Numbered from the stretch's first letter, positions 1 to 5,867 are shown. The stretch: DNA of 6,234 nucleotides from Paraglaciecola arctica (GCA_003232445.1 QIJM01000230.1:1-6234), one strand, 5' to 3'. The notes: generated by a model from the sequence alone, not told the origin. Made by a program: numbers and translations.

Positions 1-86
1 ACCATTAACATCTCTGGATGTTTTTTAGCGGCAATCAAATAACTTTGGACAAATTCATCTAGCGCAGCGGTCACTTGTTCACTCAT
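1..86 (-). CDS. syd: SecY-interacting protein Syd, N-terminal fragment (cut by window edge)
   Basis: Only the first 28 codons are present; the gene runs leftward out of the window. The start reads MSEQVTAALDEFVQSYLIAA. Syd is a small cytoplasmic, membrane-associated protein that binds SecY in gammaproteobacteria and is proposed to check the quality of the SecYEG translocon. The short amphipathic start (A-L-x-x-F-x-x-x-Y pattern) fits the beginning of Syd proteins, where a helix with a conserved Phe and Tyr precedes the conserved core. The main support is context: in E. coli, syd, queF and ppnN (ygdH) are neighbours, and here the fragment sits next to queF and ppnN, divergent from them. The ATG at 86-84 is preceded on its strand by AAAGAG about 7 nt upstream, a reasonable ribosome binding site. 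The conserved core lies outside the window, so the name rests on the N-terminus plus synteny. Confidence 0.6.
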   Translation of the reverse strand, partial: MSEQVTAALDEFVQSYLIAAKKHPEMLM

Positions 87-111
87 CGATATTCTCTTTC
101 AACGACACCTT

Positions 112-123
112 TTAGCCGGCTAA
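112..123. promoter_or_regulatory. 12-bp perfect palindrome between syd and queF
   Basis: The sequence TTAGCCGGCTAA is a perfect 12-bp palindrome with no spacer. It lies 26 bp upstream of the syd start and about 90 bp upstream of the queF remnant. With no loop it is unlikely to act as a hairpin, so if it has a function it is more likely a protein-binding site. No regulator is recognised, and chance occurrence is possible. Confidence 0.25.
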
Positions 124-129
124 TTTAAC

Positions 130-148
130 ATCATTTTGAAAAAATGAT
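130..148. promoter_or_regulatory. 19-bp AT-rich inverted repeat between syd and queF
   Basis: Perfect 8-bp arms (ATCATTTT and AAAATGAT) flank a 3-nt spacer (GAA). The repeat sits between two divergent genes, so a terminator role is unlikely; an operator or a short hairpin in a leader is more plausible. It lies just upstream of the weak queF promoter candidate at 160-186. AT-rich palindromes of this size do arise by chance, so the assignment is tentative. Confidence 0.3.
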
Positions 149-159
149 ATCTCAAGGTT

Positions 160-186
160 TTGACGAAAGCAGTCATGGGGTAGACT
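160..186 (+). promoter_or_regulatory. Weak sigma-70-like promoter candidate for the queF-ppnN unit
   Basis: A -35-like TTGACG at 160-165 (5 of 6 matches to TTGACA) is followed after a short 15-nt spacer by TAGACT at 181-186 (4 of 6 matches to TATAAT). It lies about 15 nt upstream of the expected queF start. The spacer is shorter than the usual 16-18 nt, so this is a weak call. If queF is dead, a promoter here would still be needed for ppnN. Confidence 0.25.
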
Positions 187-202
187 GATTGAAATAAAGT
201 AG

Positions 203-1026
203 TCAGAACATGATAATCAAGTAACGCTTGCCGGATTAAGTTTAGGCAAAGCGACTGAGTACAGAGAAATATACACGCCAGCCTTGTTGCAAGTCGTACC
301 TAGAAGCATGAATAGAGTAGAACTAAATTTAACGGCTGAATTACCTTTTTCTGGGACTGATCGATGGAATGGCTACGAATTATCTATAAAGGTAAACCTC
401 AAGTGGCTATTATGCGCTGTGAAGTGCCGGCCTCATCGCCACATTTAATTGAGTCGAAATCATTTAAATTGTACTTAAATAGCTTTAGCCAAACTCATTT
501 TGACTCCATCGAGTCAGTCACTGAAACCTTAACGAAAGACTTATCTCAATGCGCAGGGGAGCAGGTCAAGGTAGTGCTATTCAAACCAGCAGAATTTTCT
601 CAAATGCAAATTTCCAGCTTTGAAGCTGTGTCTATAGACGATCTAGACATTGAAGTAAAAGATTACCAACTTGATCCGTCTAATTTAGCCGTTGGCGGCG
701 AACAGGTTGAAGAAACACTCAGCAGTGATTTACTTAAATCAAATTGTCTTATCACTAATCAACCTGACTGGGGCAGTGTTTTTATTCGTTATCAAGGTCA
801 ACAAATAAATCGTGAAGGGTTATTGCGTTACCTTATATCATTCAGACAACACAATGAATTTCATGAACAATGTGTTGAACGTATATTCTGTGACATTATG
901 GCTAATTGTAAACCCAATAAGTTAAGCGTCTACGCCAGATATACCCGACGTGGCGGACTCGATATCAATCCATTTAGAAGTAACTTTGAACAAATATACC
1001 CAGAAGTTAGACTGGCAAGACAATAA
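203..1026 (+). pseudogene. queF: NADPH-dependent 7-cyano-7-deazaguanine reductase QueF, disrupted by start-codon loss and a frameshift
   Basis: QueF reduces the nitrile of preQ0 to preQ1 in queuosine biosynthesis for tRNA. The homology lies in two frames. Codons from 203 to 385 give SEHDNQVTLAGLSLGKATEY and on through VPRSMNR, LPFSGTD, RW and NGYELS, matching the family's first ~61 residues. From 388 to 1023 another frame continues with KGKPQVAI and the rest of the protein to the TAA at 1024-1026. Between the two, the family has four residues (WLN plus one) where only two bases remain, so about 10 nt are missing. The methionine position at 200-202 reads TAG. The downstream part keeps the NADPH-binding motif ESKSFKLYLNSF, the catalytic Cys and Asp in SNCLITNQPDWG (E. 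coli C190 and D197), FHEQ, and the YARYTRRGGLDINP block. Reassembled length would be about 278 residues, against 282 in E. coli. An open frame from ATG 364 encodes 220 residues (MEWLRIIYKGKPQ...) and could make an N-truncated protein; a GGGA lies 7 nt before it. In an active member the conserved DIW would replace the DRW seen here. Confidence 0.8.
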
Positions 1027-1046
1027 CTCAATAAATTCAGGTGATT

Positions 1047-2405
1047 ATGCACAAAATTCAACTCAACCCTGTAGGCGCAATGAGTCAACTATCTCAGTTA
1101 GAAGTTAACTTGCTTAGCGAATCTAAAGACAGTGACTTATACCAATTGTTCCGCAACTGCTGCTTAGCTGTTTTGTATAGTGGTGCTGAAATTGATAATA
1201 GTGAAAATATATTTGCGCCCCACCACGACTTTGCAATCAATTTAATTGGCCGAGAACGAGGGGTAAAAGTTGAGTTGGTCAATCCACCAGCCCACGCTTT
1301 TGTGGATGGACAGTTAATAAAAGGCGTGCATGAACACATCTTTTCCGTGCTACGTGATTTACTGCATATGGGGACGAAGTATTCGGCTCAGGCTTTGCGG
1401 GTGACACCTGATTCTCACTACATCACACATAGTGTGTTTGATATGTTGCGTCATGCGCAAACTATCAAAAACACTGCAGAATTAAATATGGTGGTGTGTT
1501 GGGGTGGACATTCAATCGGTACAGTAGAATACCAATATACTAAAGAAGTGGGCTATCAGCTGGGCTTACGAGAGCTCAATATTTGCACTGGCTGTGGGCC
1601 AGGAGCGATGAAAGGCCCAATGAAAGGTGCAACCATAGGTCATGCCAAACAACGTTATAAAAATGGCCGTTACTTAGGCTTAACAGAGCCGGGGATCATT
1701 GCCGCCGAACCACCTAATGCGATAGTGAATGAACTGGTAATAATGCCAGATATCGAAAAACGCTTAGAGGCTTTTATTCGCCTATCTCATGCCATTGTCA
1801 TCTTTCCAGGAGGAGCAGGCACGGCAGAAGAACTGCTTTATCTAATTGGTATCATGTTGGATGAGCAAAACAAAGAACAAGTATTGCCTATCATTCTCAC
1901 CGGACCTGAACAAAGTAAAGCTTACTTTGAGTCCATTGATCATTTTATTGGTGAGGCCTTGGGGTCTGAAGCAAGGAAGTTATATGAAATAGTAGTAGGC
2001 GACGCGGCAAAAGTAGCACAAATTATTAAGCAGAAACAAAGTTTAGTCAGGGATTATCGCAAACAAACCGGCGATGCTTATAACTTTAATTGGTCACTGA
2101 AAATTGCTGCCGAATTTCAGAGCCCTTTTATTCCGAATCACAGCAGCATGGCAGAACTCAACTTACATTTTGACCAACCCATAACCGAACTCGCTGCAGC
2201 ATTGAGACAAGTATTCTCTGGGATAGTCGCGGGCAATGTAAAGTCAGAAGGGGTGGCTTTGATAAAAAAACATGGCCCTTTTCAACTAAAAGGAGAGTCA
2301 AAACTAATGGAAATGATGGACGATTTGTTGGAATCTTTTGTTGAACAACAAAGAATGAAACTACCTGGAAGTAAGTATGTGCCTTGTTATCAAATAACTG
2401 AATAA
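1047..2405 (+). CDS. ppnN: Pyrimidine/purine nucleotide 5'-monophosphate nucleosidase PpnN (YgdH)
   Basis: PpnN hydrolyses the N-glycosidic bond of nucleoside monophosphates, releasing free base and ribose-5-phosphate, and in E. coli it is activated by (p)ppGpp. The protein is about 452 residues, against 454 in E. coli, and aligns by memory from end to end. The N-terminal domain carries SQLEV, SDLYQLFRNC, RERGVKVELVNPP and AFVDG. The Rossmann-like LOG/lysine-decarboxylase-type core carries VVCWGGHSI (~149-157), LNICTGCGPGAM (~177-188), EPPNAIVNELVIMPDIEKRL and the family signature PGGAGTAEE (~254-262) with the catalytic glutamate. The C-terminal regulatory domain ends with FSGIVAGNV, RMKLPGS and YVPCY. 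ATG 1047 is preferred because it brings the N-terminus within one residue of the E. coli start; an in-frame GTG at 1041 would add two residues. AGGTGA at 1039-1044 overlaps that GTG and is only 2 nt from the ATG, an unusually tight spacing. The gene begins ~20 nt after the queF stop, so the two are probably cotranscribed. Confidence 0.93.
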   Translation: MHKIQLNPVGAMSQLSQLEVNLLSESKDSDLYQLFRNCCLAVLYSGAEIDNSENIFAPHHDFAINLIGRERGVKVELVNPPAHAFVDGQLIKGVHEHIFSVLRDLLHMGTKYSAQALRVTPDSHYITHSVFDMLRHAQTIKNTAELNMVVCWGGHSIGTVEYQYTKEVGYQLGLRELNICTGCGPGAMKGPMKGATIGHAKQRYKNGRYLGLTEPGIIAAEPPNAIVNELVIMPDIEKRLEAFIRLSHAIVIFPGGAGTAEELLYLIGIMLDEQNKEQVLPIILTGPEQSKAYFESIDHFIGEALGSEARKLYEIVVGDAAKVAQIIKQKQSLVRDYRKQTGDAYNFNWSLKIAAEFQSPFIPNHSSMAELNLHFDQPITELAAALRQVFSGIVAGNVKSEGVALIKKHGPFQLKGESKLMEMMDDLLESFVEQQRMKLPGSKYVPCYQITE

Positions 2406-2515
2406 TTAGAAAGTAGCGCTTATTACGCTAGGTTAACAAAAATTTACGTTCAACTCGCTGCAATCAATCAACTATTTTTATATGATTAGATTGGGTAAAC
2501 ACTAGAAAGAAACAC

Positions 2516-2890
2516 ATGAACAAAAAAGTAGTTAAGAGAATTGTTATTGGTGTAGGTTTGTACGCTGTCTTTGTCATGGCTGTCATCATGCTATATCCCG
2601 ACACCCCGCATAATATGGATTGGAAAGATCGAGAGGAATACAACAAAGTCCAGATATCTAAGCTTGAACTGGGCTTACAGAAAAAATACATACTCGAGTT
2701 GTTAGGTAGCCCAGACATAACAGAAGCCAAGCGAAACGATAATAAAGAACTACAAATAATGTTTTATCGCACACAGCACAAAAAAGCCGATGGTATTACC
2801 ACAGAAGACGAATGCACAGCGCTACTTTTTGAGAATAATGAGCTAATAGCTTGGGGCGATAGTGCCTATCAATCTTTTGTTGATGATTAA
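2516..2890 (+). CDS. DUF3192 family protein with an N-terminal membrane anchor (function unknown)
   Basis: A 124-residue protein that starts with a lysine-rich MNKKVVKR followed by one hydrophobic segment (~9-27, IVIGVGLYAVFVMAVIML), which predicts a single inner-membrane anchor with the rest in the periplasm. The body contains WKDREEYN (~36-43), ISKLELG (~47-53), a LLGSPD motif (~62-67), FYRTQHKKADGITTEDECTA (~83-102) and ELIAWGDSAYQ (~109-119). These blocks are those I associate with DUF3192, a family found in Vibrio, Shewanella and Alteromonas relatives. The pattern L-x-L-G, then I/V-x-x-L-L-G-x-P-D, then F-Y, then a C-terminal strand is like the small SmpA/BamE fold. There is no lipobox cysteine at the N-terminus, so unlike BamE it does not look like a lipoprotein. 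AGAAAG lies about 7 nt upstream of the ATG. It stands alone, 110 bp after ppnN, and no function can be assigned. Confidence 0.8.
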   Translation: MNKKVVKRIVIGVGLYAVFVMAVIMLYPDTPHNMDWKDREEYNKVQISKLELGLQKKYILELLGSPDITEAKRNDNKELQIMFYRTQHKKADGITTEDECTALLFENNELIAWGDSAYQSFVDD

Positions 2891-2910
2891 ATAAGGTTTC
2901 AGCTGATTAC

Positions 2911-2939
2911 TTTACGAACTAAGTTATTTCTACTATGTT
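2911..2939 (+). promoter_or_regulatory. Candidate sigma-70 promoter for comEA
   Basis: TTTACG at 2911-2916 and TATGTT at 2934-2939 are separated by exactly 17 nt, and each matches its consensus at 4 of 6 positions. The predicted transcription start would fall near 2945-2947, about 45 nt before the comEA ATG. This would allow comEA to be expressed separately from the upstream DUF3192 gene. It was found by eye only. Confidence 0.35.
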
Positions 2940-2945
2940 TGTTCT

Positions 2946-2959
2946 GATGCATTTGCATC
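2946..2959. promoter_or_regulatory. 14-bp palindrome at the predicted comEA transcription start (possible operator)
   Basis: GATGCA and TGCATC form perfect 6-bp arms around a TT spacer. The palindrome begins 7 nt after the putative -10 element, so it would cover the transcription start, a typical place for a repressor site. No known regulator is recognised from the sequence. It could alternatively form a weak hairpin at the 5' end of the mRNA, but a 2-nt loop argues against that. Confidence 0.35.
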
Positions 2960-2976
2960 GACATGGAATCAACAAG

Positions 2977-2981
2977 AAGGA
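2977..2981 (+). promoter_or_regulatory. Ribosome binding site that fixes the comEA start
   Basis: AAGGA lies 8 nt upstream of ATG 2990, whereas the earlier in-frame ATG at 2963 has no purine-rich stretch before it. Starting at 2990 also places the lysines and hydrophobic core of the signal peptide exactly at the N-terminus. Confidence 0.75.
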
Positions 2982-2989
2982 ATTTATCT

Positions 2990-3292
2990 ATGAAAAAACT
3001 CATCTTTATATTATTACTTTCCAGCGCATTTCTGACTACTTCAGCCAATTTCGCGAATGCAGATACGGCAAAAAGTAAAATCAGTCAAAAGCAAATGACT
3101 AAGGTCAATTTGAATACCGCGTCTTTAGAGCAATTGGTTTCGTTGCCGGGTGTAGGCAAGAAAAAGGCTGCCGCCATCATCGAATACCGGACAAAAAATG
3201 GAAAGTTTAAATCTGTAGACGACCTAGTAAAGGTAAAAGGTGTAGGTAAAAAAATGCTTGAGAAGTTGAAAGGACAAGTAAAAACAAGTTAG
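2990..3292 (+). CDS. comEA: ComEA-type helix-hairpin-helix DNA-binding protein, secreted
   Basis: The protein is 100 residues from ATG 2990. It opens with a classical signal peptide, MKKLIFILLLSSAFLTTSAN..., with a likely cleavage after ANA at residue 24. The mature part is a tandem helix-hairpin-helix domain: KVNLNTASLEQLVSLPGVGK (~38-57) with the first hairpin LPGVGKKKAAAI, the link IIEYRTKNGKFKSVDDLVKV, and the second hairpin VKGVGKKMLEKL (~82-93). This is the compact periplasmic ComEA form of gammaproteobacteria (E. coli YbaV is similar). In naturally transformable relatives such as Vibrio, ComEA binds incoming double-stranded DNA in the periplasm and ratchets it across the outer membrane. 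The lysine-rich hairpins fit non-specific DNA binding. No other competence genes are in the window, so a role in transformation is inferred from the family. The stop codon directly abuts a hairpin repeat. Confidence 0.88.
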   Translation: MKKLIFILLLSSAFLTTSANFANADTAKSKISQKQMTKVNLNTASLEQLVSLPGVGKKKAAAIIEYRTKNGKFKSVDDLVKVKGVGKKMLEKLKGQVKTS

Positions 3293-3421
3293 GTATACCC
3301 AAAATCATTGGAACGGCGTGGTGGTGGCAAGGGAATGAGACCCCATGAACTTAGACAGCCAAGTGATTAGGGCGAATGTAGTGAAGCCAACAAACAGGCG
3401 GGTTCAAGGATGAAGGGTATA
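3293..3421. repeat. ~129-bp imperfect palindromic intergenic repeat (MITE/REP-like)
   Basis: The element has terminal inverted arms TATACCC (3294-3300) and GGGTATA (3415-3421). Further matching arms lie inside: GAAC (3311-3314) with GTTC (3402-3405), TGGC (3325-3328) with GCCA (3386-3389), CCC near 3342-3344 with GGG (3370-3372), and ACTT (3349-3352) with AAGT (3361-3364). The whole element can therefore fold into one long imperfect hairpin. It has no open reading frame of note. From memory, the arms with AAAATCATTGGA near one end and CAAGGATGAAGGGTAT at the other resemble a short interspersed repeat found many times in Alteromonadales genomes, but I could not search for it. It is flanked by TTAG on both sides, and the left copy contains the comEA stop codon. 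The transcribed hairpin may protect or terminate the comEA mRNA. Confidence 0.65.
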
Positions 3422-3434
3422 TTAGTTAACATTT

Positions 3435-3463
3435 AGGCCGCTCATTATCACTATGAGCGGCCT
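3435..3463. terminator. Intrinsic terminator shared by convergent comEA and galU
   Basis: A perfect 11-bp stem, AGGCCGCTCAT against ATGAGCGGCCT, closes a 7-nt loop (TATCACT). It is GC-rich at its base and sits 5 bp beyond the galU stop codon. On the + strand it is followed by GTTTATT, which is moderately T-rich; on the - strand the tail is AAATGTTAACT, a poor T-tract. Its position between two converging genes suggests bidirectional use. Confidence 0.8.
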
Positions 3464-3468
3464 GTTTA

Positions 3469-4362
3469 TTAAAGTTTTAAGTCTGTTAGGAATGACTTAA
3501 ATTCATCACCCACTTCAGGATGACGCAAAGCATACTCGACATTCGCAGTCATATAACCTAATTTGCTACCGCAATCATGGCTTCTACCTTTCATGTAATA
3601 AGCATCGACTTGTTCTGTTTTCATCAGAGATGAAATAGCATCAGTTAGCTGCACTTCGTCACCTGCACCCGGTGGAGTGAATTCGAGTAAATCCCAAATT
3701 TTTCCAGACAACACATAACGCCCTACTACCGCTAAATCGGACGGAGCATCATCTAAGTCTGGCTTTTCCACCATACCGTGGATTTTACCCGACTCACCTT
3801 GTAGTAACTCCAAGCCTTCTAAATCAACTATGCCATATTTACTAACATCTTCTTGAGGGACTTGCTCAACCATTATCTGGCTAACACGGCTGGTATTAAA
3901 CTTAGCCACCATATCCGCCAAATTGTCTTTTTTAAGGTTACTCGTGTATTCATCGATGATTACATCGGGAAGCACCACTGCAAATGGTGCATCGCCTACC
4001 ATAGGCCGTGCACATAACACGGCATGGCCTAAGCCTTTTGCTACCCCTTGACGTACATGCATAATAGTGACGTCTTTAGGACAAATAGCTTGTACCGCCT
4101 CTAGCAATTGACGTTTAACCCTTTTCTCCAATGTTGCTTCAAGCTCAAAACTAGTATCAAAATGGTTTTCGATACTGTTTTTACTGGCATGGGTGACCAA
4201 TATGATTTCTTTGATCCCCGCTGCAACACACTCAGCTACCACATACTGAATAAGAGGCTTATCCACCACAGGCAACATTTCTTTAGGAATAGCCTTCGTG
4301 GCTGGTAGCATTCTTGTTCCCAATCCCGCTACAGGTATAACTGCTTTTTTCACTTGACTCAT
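3469..4362 (-). CDS. galU: UTP--glucose-1-phosphate uridylyltransferase GalU
   Basis: GalU is a cytoplasmic enzyme that joins UTP and glucose-1-phosphate into UDP-glucose and pyrophosphate. It is 297 residues, near the usual ~300 (E. coli 302). The nucleotide-binding signature AGLGTRMLPATKAIPKEMLP spans residues 12-31 with K23 and K27. Other family blocks are KPLIQYVVAE (35-44), QGVAKGLGHAV (105-115), LPDVIIDEY with the Mg-binding Asp (131-139), VEKP (198-201), GRYVL (214-218), PPGAGDEVQLTDAI (230-243) and KGRSHDCGSKLGY (258-270). No conserved block is missing. The start ATG at 4362-4360 lies one base after the ugd stop, and its Shine-Dalgarno AAGGA is inside the end of ugd, so it is translated as the second gene of a ugd-galU operon. 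It supplies the substrate for Ugd; UDP-glucose also feeds UDP-galactose, glycogen-like or glucan polymers and LPS. The operon ends at the terminator just beyond its stop. Confidence 0.97.
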   Translation of the reverse strand: MSQVKKAVIPVAGLGTRMLPATKAIPKEMLPVVDKPLIQYVVAECVAAGIKEIILVTHASKNSIENHFDTSFELEATLEKRVKRQLLEAVQAICPKDVTIMHVRQGVAKGLGHAVLCARPMVGDAPFAVVLPDVIIDEYTSNLKKDNLADMVAKFNTSRVSQIMVEQVPQEDVSKYGIVDLEGLELLQGESGKIHGMVEKPDLDDAPSDLAVVGRYVLSGKIWDLLEFTPPGAGDEVQLTDAISSLMKTEQVDAYYMKGRSHDCGSKLGYMTANVEYALRHPEVGDEFKSFLTDLKL

Positions 4363-4363
4363 A

Positions 4364-5704
4364 TTAGTGTTCCTTTACTGATAAACCGCGACCGATAGCG
4401 TAATAGTGCAAACCGTACTCCATCATTAACTGAGGTTCAAATAAATTACGTCCATCAAAAATAAGTGGTGCCGATAGTTTCTCTTTTATCAGCTCAAAAT
4501 CTGGAACTCTAAATGCTTGCCACTCCGTACAAATCACTAAAAAGTCCGCATCTTCTAAGGCTGACTCTTTTGTGCCCACAAGCGACAAATCGTTACGACT
4601 ACCATAAATACGCTGGGTCTCTTCCATCGCCTCTGGATCATAAGCTTTAACACTAGCGCCCGCTGCCCATAATTTTTCCATCAATACGCGACTAGATGCT
4701 TCACGCATATCATCAGTGTTAGGTTTAAATGATAAACCCCACAATGCCACTGTTTTACCTTTCAAATCGCCAGAAAAGTGACGAGAAATATACTCAAACA
4801 ACTTTTCCTTTTGAGCATAGTTAACTTCTTCAACCGCCTCCAGTACACGAGCGGTATAACCTGCTGCCGATGCACTGCGAGCAAGCGCCTGCACATCTTT
4901 GGGGAAACACGAACCGCCATAACCACAGCCAGGGTAGATGAACTGATAACCAATACGCGGATCAGACCCTATGCCACGGCGCACATTTTCAATATCCGCA
5001 CCAAATATTTCTGCAAGGTTAGACATTTCATTCATAAAGCTGATTTTGGTGGCCAACATACAATTAGCCGCATACTTAGTTAGTTCGGCACTACGAATAT
5101 CCATCACAATGATTTTGTCGTGGTTGCGATTAAAAGGTGAATACAACTCACGCAGTTTCTTCTCTGCCGACTCGCTGTCAGTCCCTAGAATGATTCGATC
5201 AGGACGCATGCAGTCATTCACTGCCGCCCCTTCTTTTAAAAATTCAGGATTAGACACCACATCATAAGTCACAGACTTACCAGCATCAGATAAAGTATTA
5301 GCAATCTTAGCCTTAACTTTATCCGCCGTACCAACCGGCACAGTAGACTTATTAATCACAACTTTATGCGACTGCATATGCGTTGCTATGGTCTCAGCCA
5401 CTGCTAAAACATACTTAAGATCAGCCGAACCATCTTCATCAGGAGGCGTGCCAACGGCAATAAAAATCACTTCGCCATGCTCGACACCACGAGCCGCATC
5501 AATAGAAAAATCTACTCTGCCAGCTTCGTAATTAGACTTGACCAAAGGCGTCAAACCCGGTTCAAAAATAGGGATATGCCCACTTTTTAATCGGTCAACT
5601 TTATTTTGATCTACATCTATACACAAAACATCATGACCAACCTCAGCCATCACTGCCGCTTGTACCAAGCCAACATAGCCAATTCCAAATACTGTTACTT
5701 TCAT
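4364..5704 (-). CDS. ugd: UDP-glucose 6-dehydrogenase Ugd
   Basis: Ugd oxidises UDP-glucose twice with NAD+ to UDP-glucuronate in the cytoplasm, a precursor for acidic exopolysaccharide, capsule and, through other enzymes, sugars such as aminoarabinose for lipid A. The protein is 446 residues, the length of the bacterial type (UDP-glucose/GDP-mannose dehydrogenase family). The N-terminal Rossmann NAD site is FGIGYVGL (6-13), with D30 at the end of the second strand. Next come FEPGL (47-51), VGTPPDEDG (84-92), KSTVPVGT (119-126) and NPEFLKEGAA (152-161). The central helix ELTKYAANCMLATKISFMNE (207-226) carries K210 and N214. The catalytic cysteine is C266 in GYGGSCFPKD (261-270). The C-terminal UDP-binding domain begins near LWGLSFKPNTDDMREA (321-336) and includes FDGRN (416-420). 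ATG 5704-5702 has AAAGGA about 10 nt upstream on its strand. It is the first gene of the operon with galU. Confidence 0.97.
   Translation of the reverse strand: MKVTVFGIGYVGLVQAAVMAEVGHDVLCIDVDQNKVDRLKSGHIPIFEPGLTPLVKSNYEAGRVDFSIDAARGVEHGEVIFIAVGTPPDEDGSADLKYVLAVAETIATHMQSHKVVINKSTVPVGTADKVKAKIANTLSDAGKSVTYDVVSNPEFLKEGAAVNDCMRPDRIILGTDSESAEKKLRELYSPFNRNHDKIIVMDIRSAELTKYAANCMLATKISFMNEMSNLAEIFGADIENVRRGIGSDPRIGYQFIYPGCGYGGSCFPKDVQALARSASAAGYTARVLEAVEEVNYAQKEKLFEYISRHFSGDLKGKTVALWGLSFKPNTDDMREASSRVLMEKLWAAGASVKAYDPEAMEETQRIYGSRNDLSLVGTKESALEDADFLVICTEWQAFRVPDFELIKEKLSAPLIFDGRNLFEPQLMMEYGLHYYAIGRGLSVKEH
4371..4375 (-). promoter_or_regulatory. galU Shine-Dalgarno inside the 3' end of ugd (translational coupling)
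   Basis: On the - strand AAGGA ends 8 nt before the galU ATG and lies in the last codons of ugd. With ugd stopping one base before galU starts, ribosomes that finish ugd are well placed to start galU, which would keep the two enzymes in a fixed ratio. Confidence 0.7.
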
Positions 5705-5835
5705 CTAATTAAGATCCTTTAATCTAATTTTTGGCATATTATGTTTGAATTTACATAACGAAATATAAGCAATGAGAGCAAAAACACTATCTAAACGCAA
5801 GTGCTGACTTAAAATCGCCATGATTTGGCTGTCTG

Positions 5836-5849
5836 AATATCGTGATATT
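5836..5849. promoter_or_regulatory. 14-bp palindrome, possible operator
   Basis: AATATC and GATATT form perfect 6-bp arms around GT. It lies about 130 bp upstream of ugd and about 62 bp upstream of the rightward -35 element. Its regulator is unknown. Confidence 0.3.
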
Positions 5850-5867
5850 TTCATGCAGAATTGCCCG

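Noticed and set aside
87..202. preQ1 or preQ0-type riboswitch in front of queF
   Set aside because: No recognisable aptamer core (compact hairpin plus A-rich tail and pseudoknot) is visible in this short stretch.
1094..1339. Antisense open frame opposite ppnN
   Set aside because: It lies wholly within a strongly conserved gene and shows no recognisable protein features.
2414..2430. Small inverted repeat TAGCG...CGCTA after ppnN as a terminator
   Set aside because: The stem is only 5 bp and no T-tract follows (the next bases are GGTTAACAAAA), so it is too weak to call.
2464..2730. Antisense open frame opposite the DUF3192 gene
   Set aside because: It overlaps the conserved gene on the other strand and its hydrophobic character mirrors the opposite reading; there is no independent support.
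2963..2989. Earlier in-frame ATG as the comEA start (adds MESTRRNLS)
   Set aside because: It has no ribosome binding site and would put a charged nonapeptide before a perfect signal peptide; ATG 2990 has AAGGA at 8 nt.
4778..5267. Two + strand open frames inside ugd, and another - strand one in an alternate frame
   Set aside because: Ugd covers the region with every family motif in place, so these are by-products of its codons.
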